From contig JACJNZ010000029.1 of the NCBI GenBank assembly GCA_014695325.1, positions 372,001-436,000 of the forward strand: a stretch of 64,000 nt of DNA. The letters run 5' to 3'. A program made the translations under genes and the position numbers. A model generated the notes under the pieces. It had not been told where the DNA came from and did no database searches. It saw only the letters and a list, made by a program, of their open reading frames with translations. This document shows, piece by piece, positions 16,289 through 23,813 of this stretch. How positions within the stretch are numbered: position 1 is the first letter of the stretch; each line of letters opens with the position of its first letter. The stretch comes from Cyanobacteria bacterium FACHB-502 (GTDB taxonomy: Bacteria > Cyanobacteriota > Cyanobacteriia > Elainellales > Elainellaceae).

Positions 16289-18205
16289 ATGCATAAATTT
16301 TGGGAACCGGGTAGAGCCAACTCCCCCAACGAGGTAACTGCTTCACATCGTTCTGACCCCTGCGCTGATTCGAGTTCACCAGAAATCACGCAGAATGCGC
16401 TTTGTAAATGGTGGGCTAGAGTGTCGCAACCGGGTATTGCCAGAAAAATTGGCTATGGCTATATGCTGGCGATTGGGGTTGCTACACTGGGAGCAACGAT
16501 CGGCTTGATCGTGGGTGACTATTACCAGAAACAGGCGCAGACCCAGCTTGCGATCGCCCGTAAGCAACAATCGCTCCTGACGAATCTGGAACACGAAATT
16601 TTAGAACTTCGATCGCATCCCCAACGCCTGGTGATGGTGTTTGGAGACTCAATCTGGTTTGATTTTGAGCGAACAGCATTTCTGACTCGCGTTCGCGAAG
16701 CACAGGAGTTGGTCGCTGAACTCAACGCCTTTATTGAACGCAATCCCCATAATCTGGCGATCGGGGCGACTGGATCAAAAAAGCTGGCAGAAGAATACGA
16801 AACGAACACAGAAGCCTATGCTGACTGGGTGCGAACGATTTGGCAGCAGCTCAACCCAGGCAGCCTGACTCAGCCGGAAATTCCAATTGCTCAACAAAGC
16901 CTCCTGGCATCTCTGCGGCAAGAACCCGCGATCAGGCTGGATGTCAAGTTTGAGCAGCTTGCAGAGCAATTACATCAAGCCCTGGAAACCGCGCAGAAGC
17001 AGCAGGATGATGCCGACATCCAGCTACAAACTGCGGAAGCCCTGCGGCTGCAAATTATCCTGACGGGTCTGGCAGTTGCAGCCGCCATCGCAGCTCTGCT
17101 AGCACTCTACACCAGCCGTGCCATTGCTCGACCAATCGAAGCCGTCACTCAGGTTGCACAGCGAGTCAGCCGTGAGTCAGATTTTCAGTTGCAGGCTCCA
17201 GTTCTCAGCCAGGATGAAGTGGGGGTTTTGGCAATTGCTTTTAACAATCTGATTCGGAAAGTGGCTGAGTACACCCATGCGCTCGAACTCAGCCGTCAAA
17301 CGCTAGAAGACCGTGTAGAGGAGCGAACCCAGGAACTTCAGCAGGCACTTGACCATGTGAAGAAAGCCCAGTTGCAGCTCGTGCAGGCAGAAAAAATGTC
17401 CAGTTTGGGGCAGCTTGTGGCGGGCGTTGCCCACGAAATTAACAATCCAGTGAACTTCATTCACGGGAATCTCAGCCACGCCAGTCAATACACCCAGGAT
17501 TTGCTGGAACTGCTGGATCTTTACCAGTGCCAACTGCCCAATCTCCCGTCGGCAATTCAGGACAAAGAAGAGGACATTGATCTGGCTTTTTTGCGCCACG
17601 ACTTACCTAAACTGCTGCAATCGATGAAGGTTGGGGCGGAGCGAATTCGAGAAATTGTTCAATCGCTGCGAACTTTTTCCCGGCTGGATGAAGCCGCAAT
17701 CAAAGAAGTGGATATTCATGAAGGACTGGACAGTACGCTGATGATTCTGCAAAATCGCCTGAAGGGGAAATCCGATTATCCAGCAATCAAGGTTATCAGG
17801 GAGTATGGCGTTTTGCCCCTGGTTGAATGCTACGCCGGACAGCTCAATCAGGTATTTATGAATATTTTGAGCAATGCGATCGATGCTCTAGAAGAACGGA
17901 ATATTCAGCAATCGCTCGTTGAAATCGCAGCCCCGCCCCGCACAATTACCATCCGCACTCAGGCGATCGATCGCACTCAAGTTGCCGTTTGGATCAAAGA
18001 CAATGGACCGGGTATGACTTCGGAAGTTCAACAGCAGTTATTTAATCCGTTTTTTACAACAAAGCCTGTGGGTAAAGGAACAGGAATGGGGATGTCAATT
18101 AGCTATCAGATCATTACTGAACGTCACCGAGGAAGTTTAGAGTGTATTTCTGAGCTGGGGAAAGGGACGGAATTTGTGATAACGATTCCAATTCGATCCA
18201 TGTAA
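16289..18205 (+). CDS. Membrane sensor histidine kinase with HAMP domain
   Basis: A 638-residue kinase. Start at ATG 16289 (an in-frame TTG lies two codons upstream). Layout: cytoplasmic N-terminus, transmembrane helix (about 50-72), periplasmic helical sensor of about 190 residues, second helix (about 258-282), HAMP (SRAIARPIEAVTQVAQRV), coiled coil, dimerisation domain with phospho-acceptor H382 in VAGVAHEINNPVNF, and ATPase domain with FMNILSNAIDAL, DNGPGM and GKGTGMGMSI. No receiver domain, so it should phosphorylate a separate regulator, none of which is adjacent. It follows the PhnD-like lipoprotein by 24 bp and probably shares its transcript, suggesting that the loaded binding protein is read by the periplasmic domain. 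Confidence 0.93.
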   Translation: MHKFWEPGRANSPNEVTASHRSDPCADSSSPEITQNALCKWWARVSQPGIARKIGYGYMLAIGVATLGATIGLIVGDYYQKQAQTQLAIARKQQSLLTNLEHEILELRSHPQRLVMVFGDSIWFDFERTAFLTRVREAQELVAELNAFIERNPHNLAIGATGSKKLAEEYETNTEAYADWVRTIWQQLNPGSLTQPEIPIAQQSLLASLRQEPAIRLDVKFEQLAEQLHQALETAQKQQDDADIQLQTAEALRLQIILTGLAVAAAIAALLALYTSRAIARPIEAVTQVAQRVSRESDFQLQAPVLSQDEVGVLAIAFNNLIRKVAEYTHALELSRQTLEDRVEERTQELQQALDHVKKAQLQLVQAEKMSSLGQLVAGVAHEINNPVNFIHGNLSHASQYTQDLLELLDLYQCQLPNLPSAIQDKEEDIDLAFLRHDLPKLLQSMKVGAERIREIVQSLRTFSRLDEAAIKEVDIHEGLDSTLMILQNRLKGKSDYPAIKVIREYGVLPLVECYAGQLNQVFMNILSNAIDALEERNIQQSLVEIAAPPRTITIRTQAIDRTQVAVWIKDNGPGMTSEVQQQLFNPFFTTKPVGKGTGMGMSISYQIITERHRGSLECISELGKGTEFVITIPIRSM

Positions 18206-18237
18206 GTAGCTGGGCGCAATTAAACGATGGATGAAGA

Positions 18238-18290
18238 TGGGGGTGGAGGGGGCACAATCCCCTCCTTGGGGCTTCGCCTCAAACCCCGCT
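18238..18290. repeat. Possible third copy of the GC-rich double hairpin
   Basis: Reading GGGGGTGGAGGGGGCACAAT then CCCCTCC, TTGGGGCTTCGCC and CAAACCCC, this stretch has the same two-stem architecture as 21842-21965 when reverse complemented, though the loops are inverted. It may work as a terminator-like structure between the convergent histidine kinase and acyltransferase genes. Relationship to the other copies is less sure. Confidence 0.45.
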
Positions 18291-18331
18291 TAATCTGCCA
18301 TTTAATTACTCTGCCATTTAATGGCAATGAC

Positions 18332-19822
18332 CTACTTAGTACGGATTTGCTCTGCTGATATAAACGATTCGTCCTGCGAGAAAATCATTTGTTCCAGAGC
18401 ATTCTGTAAATCCTGAGTCAGGGTGGCGACGGCTTGGCGGCGATTGGTTTGATAGCCTGACCATCGATCGCTGATCGAAATGGGTTCGCCGATCGTGATA
18501 AAGGCTTTTTGTTTACCCAGGCGAGGACGGGGGAACGGAAATTTTCCTTTCAGGCGAGTGACCGTATCCCAGACGAGCAGCAGCATTTCGGCAAAGCGTT
18601 CGGCGGTGGGCTTTTCGAGAACATAGCGTCCGGTGACGCTGACGAAGGTTTCGACTAAGCGCATGTGCCACAGCCGCAAATCGGATTCTTCAGCAATGCG
18701 ATCGGCTAGACCTCGCTCCACAGGCGGCAACTGCTCAATATCTTTAATGTCTTCGCGATAGATCCAGTCCCAGCCAGCCTGCTCCAGACGGCGACAGCGA
18801 TCGGTCAACGTTCCTTTGGGAAGGACTTTGAAGAATTCCTCGGCGACAGAAAGAGCCGTATTCAACAGGGTTTGCAGCCGCATGGCAAGCCGTATATTCG
18901 CTGGATCGCTTGCCTCGATCGCGCTAGGCGTAGGAATCATGCCTGTTCCCGCTTCGAGCGTCGTCGGGGCTTTCAGTTCCCGGTGATAAAAGCGGATGTA
19001 AAACTGCTCCATCTGCGTCAGCAAATGCTCTCCCAGGCGAATCAGCCTGCGATACTGACGTTCCTGAGCGGGAGTGAGTTTAGCCTCATCCGGGAGAGGA
19101 ACGCTCTTAGCCTCCACTTCGCCCGCTAGCCCGCAGTCTGTCTCCAATTCCGTCATCAAGCGATCGATCGCTTCCCACGGTTCCGAGACGTAGTGATACT
19201 GAATGCCGATCGGCAAAATCACCACTCGCTCGGTGCGTCCGGCTTTGTGCAAATCTTCCTGACACCAGAAGCCAAACTGGGCAACACCGGGTTCGATCGG
19301 GCTAACGATTTCGTTGTGTCCGTTGGTTGCGCCTTCGGGAGCAGCGGCGATCGGGAATTGTCCTTCCGCAAAAAGCTGTCGTGCCGATCGCAGTCCGGGG
19401 AGATCCACTTTGCCGCGTCGAATCGGCGTGCCGCCCAGCCGGGGATAGAGCCAGGAGACGAGCGAACCTGCCCAGAGGGGAATGCCGCGATCGTAAATAA
19501 AGTGCGAGTGAACCGGAGCCTGAAGCCGAATGCCCATTGTTGCCGCCGTTCGGGGAACGCAGCGCGAAACGAGATGAAACATACAGAGCGGGTCATTCGA
19601 GCTGGGATGCCGGAACGCCATCATAAAGCGCACCTTACCCGCCTGAAATTCTTCGTAGAGCTTCACCAGTGTTTCGACCTGGTTTGCCTCTATGTCTACC
19701 ACCTGCTCACGCCAGCGTATCCAGGAAGGCGCAGCAAGATGAGTCATTTGACGTACCAGAGGATCGTAGTTTGGCGGCAGAAACTCAAGCGGTGGCTGAG
19801 CCTGGGTGATGAAGTTCGGCAA
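18332..19822 (-). CDS. Glycerol-3-phosphate/1-acylglycerol acyltransferase family protein
   Basis: A 496-residue PlsC-family acyltransferase, presumably adding an acyl chain to a lysophospholipid or related acceptor. Motif I appears as HPSSND (the H-x4-D catalytic motif), motif III as APEGATNG, and the phosphate-binding region as IEPGVAQFGFW. Residues 250-496 form a long extra C-terminal part rich in helices, seen in large cyanobacterial members of the family as far as I recall. Start: no ATG precedes the conserved region; TTG at 19822 has GGAG about 9 bases upstream and gives LPNFITQAQPPLEFLPP, matching how related proteins begin. A further TTG at 19870 would add 16 residues. Substrate specificity is not predictable. 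Confidence 0.85.
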   Translation of the reverse strand: MPNFITQAQPPLEFLPPNYDPLVRQMTHLAAPSWIRWREQVVDIEANQVETLVKLYEEFQAGKVRFMMAFRHPSSNDPLCMFHLVSRCVPRTAATMGIRLQAPVHSHFIYDRGIPLWAGSLVSWLYPRLGGTPIRRGKVDLPGLRSARQLFAEGQFPIAAAPEGATNGHNEIVSPIEPGVAQFGFWCQEDLHKAGRTERVVILPIGIQYHYVSEPWEAIDRLMTELETDCGLAGEVEAKSVPLPDEAKLTPAQERQYRRLIRLGEHLLTQMEQFYIRFYHRELKAPTTLEAGTGMIPTPSAIEASDPANIRLAMRLQTLLNTALSVAEEFFKVLPKGTLTDRCRRLEQAGWDWIYREDIKDIEQLPPVERGLADRIAEESDLRLWHMRLVETFVSVTGRYVLEKPTAERFAEMLLLVWDTVTRLKGKFPFPRPRLGKQKAFITIGEPISISDRWSGYQTNRRQAVATLTQDLQNALEQMIFSQDESFISAEQIRTK

Positions 19823-19945
19823 GGGACAATCTCCAGCAGTGCGGTCTTTAGTGCTGTCTTTATTGTGCAAGCTGGTTTTGCTTCTGGGGCAATCTTTGTG
19901 CCGCGATCGATCACTGTCTCAATTTGTTGTTCATTCCCTTCCGAC

Positions 19946-20254
19946 CTACCCCTTGCCCAAATTCAGCCCAACCCTGCCGATCGTAATTAGCGCAATACAA
20001 CTTACTTTTCCCAGCCCCATTCCTTCGCCAAACAGCAGCACACTTAGAATGGATATACCCGTCACGCCAATCCCAGACCACACTGCATAGACAACGCTAA
20101 TTTCAATTTCTTTTAAGAACAAACTAAAACAGAAAAAAGAGAGCGGATAGCCGATCGCCGAGCCAATTCAATAAACAGGCTTGATGAATCCATTCGCAAG
20201 TTTGAGACAGACCATTGCAAAAATTTCGGACGCGATCGCCAGACTGATTTGCAA
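19946..20254 (-). pseudogene. SMR-family (EmrE/QacE type) multidrug exporter, interrupted by one stop
   Basis: On the minus strand a single frame reads LAIASEIFAMVCLKLANGF, IKPVY, a TGA (20170-20168), IGSAIGYPLSFFCFSLFLKE, IEISVVYAVWSGIGVTGIS, ILSVLLFGEGMGLG and ends GLNLGKG with TAG at 19946. This is nearly the whole of a small multidrug resistance protein (usual length about 105-110): the essential membrane Glu in LAIASE and the AVWSG motif of helix 3 are there. It is broken by one in-frame TGA in helix 2 and has no clear ATG start (TTG at 20254 at best). It is divergent from the AraC gene. Could be a recent pseudogene or a sequencing error at one base. Confidence 0.8.
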
Positions 20255-20317
20255 TTCGGTCTGCGATAGTATGAAAACCAAAAACTATCTATCTCTGTAC
20301 TCGGATATTAGTAGGCG

Positions 20318-21148
20318 ATGAGTTATCGAATTCAGCAAAGCACAAAACTTTTATCATTTTCAGAGTTCGACCACCTAGACCTATTTCAGGCACAGGCACT
20401 TCACTATCGCTATGCGCGTCATTCTCACCCTACCTATTCGATCGGCTTAATCGAAGCAGGACTTGGAGGCAATTATTACCGAGGTGCGACTCATCTGGCT
20501 CCGCCCCAAAGCATGATTTTAATGAATCCAGAAGAGGTTCATACAGGCTATTCTGCCGAGGGATTACCGCTCACCTATCAGATGCTTTATCCCAGTGTGC
20601 AGTTAATGGAGCAAATTGCAGGTGAACTTCAAGGCGATCGATTTCCTGATTTCAGAATTCCTGTCGCTCAAAATCAGTCTTTAGCAGAAAAATTCGCTTC
20701 GCTGCTGCACAGCCTTGAATGTTCAAAGGATAAGTTCACTCAGCAGTGTTTATTGATTGATGTTCTATCGCTGATCATTACTCAGCATGCAGGTATCAAA
20801 TCTCGATCGATTCAATCGAATCAGGAACATCAGGCGATCGGTTTAATTAAGGAATATCTACACGATCAGTACAACACCAATATTTCCTTAGAACAGCTTG
20901 CGGAACTTACTCATCTCAACCGTTCTTATCTGATTCGAGTGTTTAGTAAAGCAGTCGGAATGCCCCCTTATACTTATCTAACTCAGGTGCGGGTAGAAAA
21001 AGCAAAAGAGCTGCTTCGGCAGGGAATGTCGGCAGCAGAAACAGCGATCGCGGTTGGAATGGCAGACCAGAGCCACCTAAATCGCCACTTTAAGCGAATC
21101 GTAGGGGTAACGCCGGGACAGTATCGCCATATTTATTCTCAGCAATAG
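20318..21148 (+). CDS. AraC family transcriptional regulator
   Basis: A 276-residue regulator: an N-terminal AraC-binding cupin (HYRYARHSHPTYSIGLIEAG at about 30-49, then LMNPEEVHTGYSAEG) for a small ligand, and a C-terminal pair of helix-turn-helix motifs (about 175-275) with ISLEQLAELTHLNRSYLIRV, FSKAVGMPPYTYLTQVRVEK, AKELL and MADQSHLNRHFKRIVGVTPG. ATG at 20318 follows AGTAGG. It is divergent from the broken SMR exporter, the usual arrangement for a regulator of its neighbour, and 165 bp upstream of the DUF3291 gene, which it might also control. Ligand unknown. Confidence 0.93.
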   Translation: MSYRIQQSTKLLSFSEFDHLDLFQAQALHYRYARHSHPTYSIGLIEAGLGGNYYRGATHLAPPQSMILMNPEEVHTGYSAEGLPLTYQMLYPSVQLMEQIAGELQGDRFPDFRIPVAQNQSLAEKFASLLHSLECSKDKFTQQCLLIDVLSLIITQHAGIKSRSIQSNQEHQAIGLIKEYLHDQYNTNISLEQLAELTHLNRSYLIRVFSKAVGMPPYTYLTQVRVEKAKELLRQGMSAAETAIAVGMADQSHLNRHFKRIVGVTPGQYRHIYSQQ

Positions 21149-21149
21149 G

Positions 21150-21189
21150 TTTCGGAATGGGTTTCAGGAATGGGCTTCAGGAATAGAGC
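21150..21189. repeat. Three imperfect 13-bp tandem units
   Basis: GGTTTCGGAATG, GGTTTCAGGAATG and GGCTTCAGGAATA follow each other directly after the AraC stop codon. Same scale as the other 12-13 bp duplications in the window. Confidence 0.75.
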
Positions 21190-21313
21190 AATCAATTTCA
21201 GGGCAGCAATTCACGTCTAAAAAGATACTGAAAGCAGATGTCAATATCGTTCAAGATGGTTTTCTGAAAGGGTTTAATACTGAGGTCATCGTTCATTACA
21301 CTTCACTCAACCG

Positions 21314-21793
21314 ATGGCTTCTCAAGATTCATCCCAGGCTTATTATCTTGCCCAAATCAACATTGCCCTGATGAAAGCTCCACTTCACGACCCAATCATG
21401 GCCGAATTTGCAAATGCTCTGAATGCAGTCAACGCGATCGCCGATCAGAGCCAGGGATTTGTATGGCGGTTAAAAGACGGGGATGGAAATGCAACGAATA
21501 TTCGCGCCTTTGATGATCCCCAGATTCTGGTGAACCTATCAGTTTGGCAAAATGTAGAGTCGCTTAAAACCTATGTTTATCAGAGTCTCCACGGTAGTTT
21601 TTTTGTGCGCCGCCGCGCCTGGTTTGAAAAATATCCAGGGGCACATTTCGCAATGTGGTGGATTCCCGCAGGTCACATTCCTTCAGTCGAGGAAGCCAAA
21701 GCCAAGCTAGACCATCTCTGGCTGCACGGAGACTCAGAAACCGCCTTCACTTTTGCCAAACCCCATCCGCAGCCGATCGTTTCACATTACTGA
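21314..21793 (+). CDS. DUF3291 domain protein
   Basis: A 159-residue soluble protein matching the DUF3291 pattern: an N-terminal YYLAQINIALMKAPLHDP strand, GFVWRLKDGDGNATNIRAFD, LVNLSVWQNVESLKTYVYQS, FVRRRAWFEKYPGAHFAMWW and PAGHIPSVEEAKAKLDHL. The fold is expected to be a dimeric ferredoxin-like (ABM/monooxygenase-like) barrel by analogy, but no catalytic function is established to my knowledge. It lies downstream of the AraC regulator in the same direction and may be its target; the spacing of 165 bp leaves room for its own promoter. Confidence 0.85.
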   Translation: MASQDSSQAYYLAQINIALMKAPLHDPIMAEFANALNAVNAIADQSQGFVWRLKDGDGNATNIRAFDDPQILVNLSVWQNVESLKTYVYQSLHGSFFVRRRAWFEKYPGAHFAMWWIPAGHIPSVEEAKAKLDHLWLHGDSETAFTFAKPHPQPIVSHY

Positions 21794-21841
21794 TTTCCAT
21801 TCACTTCACTCATCTCCATTAACTTCTAACTTCTCAGAGAT

Positions 21842-21965
21842 ACGGCGTTTTTCACTCCCGTAAGGTACGGGGGGTGTGGGGGCTTCGCCCCCACGCAGGG
21901 GCACAGCCCCTGCACCCCATTTTTTGTACTTCAATAGCTTGAACAAGGCTGTAACTTCCAAGACC
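21842..21965. repeat. GC-rich double-hairpin dispersed repeat, best copy
   Basis: Contains two perfect GC stems: GTGGGGGCTTCGCCCCCAC (stem GTGGGGG, loop CTTCG) and AGGGGCACAGCCCCT, enclosed by an outer GGGGTG ... CACCCC pairing and followed by a T run (CATTTTTTG). A homologous but decayed copy lies at 10566-10690. The T run suggests it can also terminate transcription after the DUF3291 gene. Confidence 0.8.
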
Positions 21966-22063
21966 ACGGCATTCTCTACGCCCGCCTTCGTACTATCCGA
22001 TCGCCCCAAAGCCCTGGTCTGAGTGAGAATAGAACTACATTTCTCATCTCGATCGCCTTTCCT

Positions 22064-23506
22064 ATGGAAACGCCCCGTTCTTCTGCTGACTCTGCTCAAT
22101 CGTCTGCCAGTTCTCATACCAGGCTGGTTCCGGCTCGGCTGCAAGATTTTCACTTCGATCGCGCCCATACAAGCTTGAAGCAGGCAATTAGCCGCTATGC
22201 CCAGCAGTTGCGAATTCGCAGACCCGGAACTCCCGTGGAGCTACAGGCAGCCCTGAAGACGGATCTCGATCGCCTCACGGCCAGTCTGGAAAAGCTGGAT
22301 CAAGGGTTGATTCGGATTGCGGTGTTTGGGCTAGTGAGTCGCGGCAAGTCGGCGGTGGTAAATGCGCTACTGGGGCAAAAGGTGCTGCAAACGGGACCGA
22401 TCAACGGCGTAACGCAATATCCGCGATCGGTGTACTGGTCGGTTCGAGAGGGAATGCCCGTTGAGCTAATTGACACGCCCGGATTAGATGAAGTGGGTGG
22501 CGAATCGCGGGCAAGCATGGCGCGACAGGTGGCAGACCAGGCGGATCTCATTCTGTTTGTGGTGGCAGGCGACATTACTCGCACCGAATACCGGGCACTG
22601 ACTGATCTACAGCAGGCAAATAAGCCGATCGTCCTCGTATTTAACAAGGTAGATCTGTATCCGCGAGTCGATCGCCAGTCAATCTTCCAAAAGCTGCAAA
22701 CCCTCTTTGTCCAAAGCGGTGACAGCGACGAGTTTAGACCCCGACTCAGTCCGCAAGACGTTGTCCTTGTTTCGGCAGAACCCGCACCGATGGAAGTTCG
22801 GGTCGAGTATCCTGACGGACGGGTCGAGTATGAGTGGGACGCACCAGAACCGCAAATTGACCCACTGCGCGAAAAGCTGCTGGAAATTCTCAATCGCGAA
22901 GGCAAATCCCTGCTGGCACTCAACGCACTGCGGCAAGCCAGCGAAACTGAAGGCTCGATCGCTCGCAAAACAGTGAAATTGCACGAGCAAGCCACTGAAG
23001 ATCTGATTTGGCAGTTCGCTAAGTGGAAAGCGATCGCCATTGGCGCAAACCCGATCGCCGTTTTGGATCTAATGGGCGGAGCCGTCACTGATCTGCTAAT
23101 GATCCGCGCGCTCGCTAAGCTCTACGGTCTACCTATGACCAGCTACGAAGCGGGGAAACTGCTGAAGGCAATTCTGTTTAGTTCGGGTGGCTTGCTGTTG
23201 GGTGAAGTGGGGAGCGGAGTGCTGCTCGGCATGGGCAAAAGCGGGGCTGCAGTGGCAACGGCATTTGATAGCGTCAATGGCATTATGACCTACGGCACAA
23301 CAGCAGTCGCGCAGGCAACGCTGGCAGGTTTCGGCTCTTATCGCGTGGGTAAGGCGGCTCAGGTTTATCTGGAGCAAGGCTGCACCTGGGGACCGCTGGG
23401 CGCGGATACGGTGATTCAGGAGATTTTGAATCAGGTCGATCGCGAAACGGTGATTTATCGTCTGCGGCAGGAACTCCTTCAGAACGAACCGTTGAACAGG
23501 CTTTAA
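22064..23506 (+). CDS. Dynamin/Era-like GTPase with C-terminal DUF697-type membrane domain
   Basis: A 480-residue GTPase. G1 is GLVSRGKSAVVNALLG (about residues 87-102), G3 is DTPGLDEVGGE and G4 is NKVDLYP. Note RGKS in the P-loop, the loop order G-x4-GKS being kept. The C-terminal part (about 320-440) is hydrophobic, with KAIAIGANPIAVLDLMGGAV and LLKAILFSSGGLLLGEVGSG, as in the DUF697 family of membrane-associated GTPases. Likely role: a membrane-bound regulatory GTPase; the exact process is unknown. ATG at 22064 is preceded by no strong ribosome site. It stands alone between the dispersed repeat and the next intergenic region. Confidence 0.88.
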   Translation: METPRSSADSAQSSASSHTRLVPARLQDFHFDRAHTSLKQAISRYAQQLRIRRPGTPVELQAALKTDLDRLTASLEKLDQGLIRIAVFGLVSRGKSAVVNALLGQKVLQTGPINGVTQYPRSVYWSVREGMPVELIDTPGLDEVGGESRASMARQVADQADLILFVVAGDITRTEYRALTDLQQANKPIVLVFNKVDLYPRVDRQSIFQKLQTLFVQSGDSDEFRPRLSPQDVVLVSAEPAPMEVRVEYPDGRVEYEWDAPEPQIDPLREKLLEILNREGKSLLALNALRQASETEGSIARKTVKLHEQATEDLIWQFAKWKAIAIGANPIAVLDLMGGAVTDLLMIRALAKLYGLPMTSYEAGKLLKAILFSSGGLLLGEVGSGVLLGMGKSGAAVATAFDSVNGIMTYGTTAVAQATLAGFGSYRVGKAAQVYLEQGCTWGPLGADTVIQEILNQVDRETVIYRLRQELLQNEPLNRL

Positions 23507-23813
23507 TCGGGCTTAGATTGCGGTGGGTTTCCGAGTGTTTCCGCTGCCAAAACCATTGCTTCGGCAGCAAATTCAGCAGAGGGAATTTTGAGAAGCTGTA
23601 CAATTCTTAATATTCCTTTGAGGAAGCAGACCTTTCCCGCTGAGTTCAGCAGAGAATCCGGTCACACACAATCTATTTGACATACCCGAGAAGTGATGGA
23701 AAAAGCTGTGATTTGAGTACCTAGATCTGACAGTTTCGATAGAAATTGTTTGCCTTTAAAAGTTTTTGCGACCCAACCTTCAGTAGACATACATTCACTA
23801 TCAGCCAAACAAC
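23507..23813. other. Intergenic region, about 300 bp, convergent gene ends
   Basis: Separates the GTPase gene from the 3' end of the signalling pair on the opposite strand. It holds the left copy of the 28-nt inverted repeat (23710-23737). The distal half is AT-rich. I see no gene and no strong stem-and-T terminator. Confidence 0.6.
23710..23737 (-). repeat. Left copy of 28-nt inverted repeat flanking the signalling genes
   Basis: Read on the minus strand it begins GAAACTGTCAGAT and ends GGTACTCAAATC. It matches 32625-32652 on the plus strand at 26 of 28 positions, in inverted orientation, 8.9 kb apart. The core is itself partly palindromic around GGTAC. Confidence 0.85.

Noticed and set aside
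19193-19990. Plus-strand open frame of 265 codons
   Set aside because: Antisense to the acyltransferase gene, whose motifs are clear, and to the tail of the SMR pseudogene.
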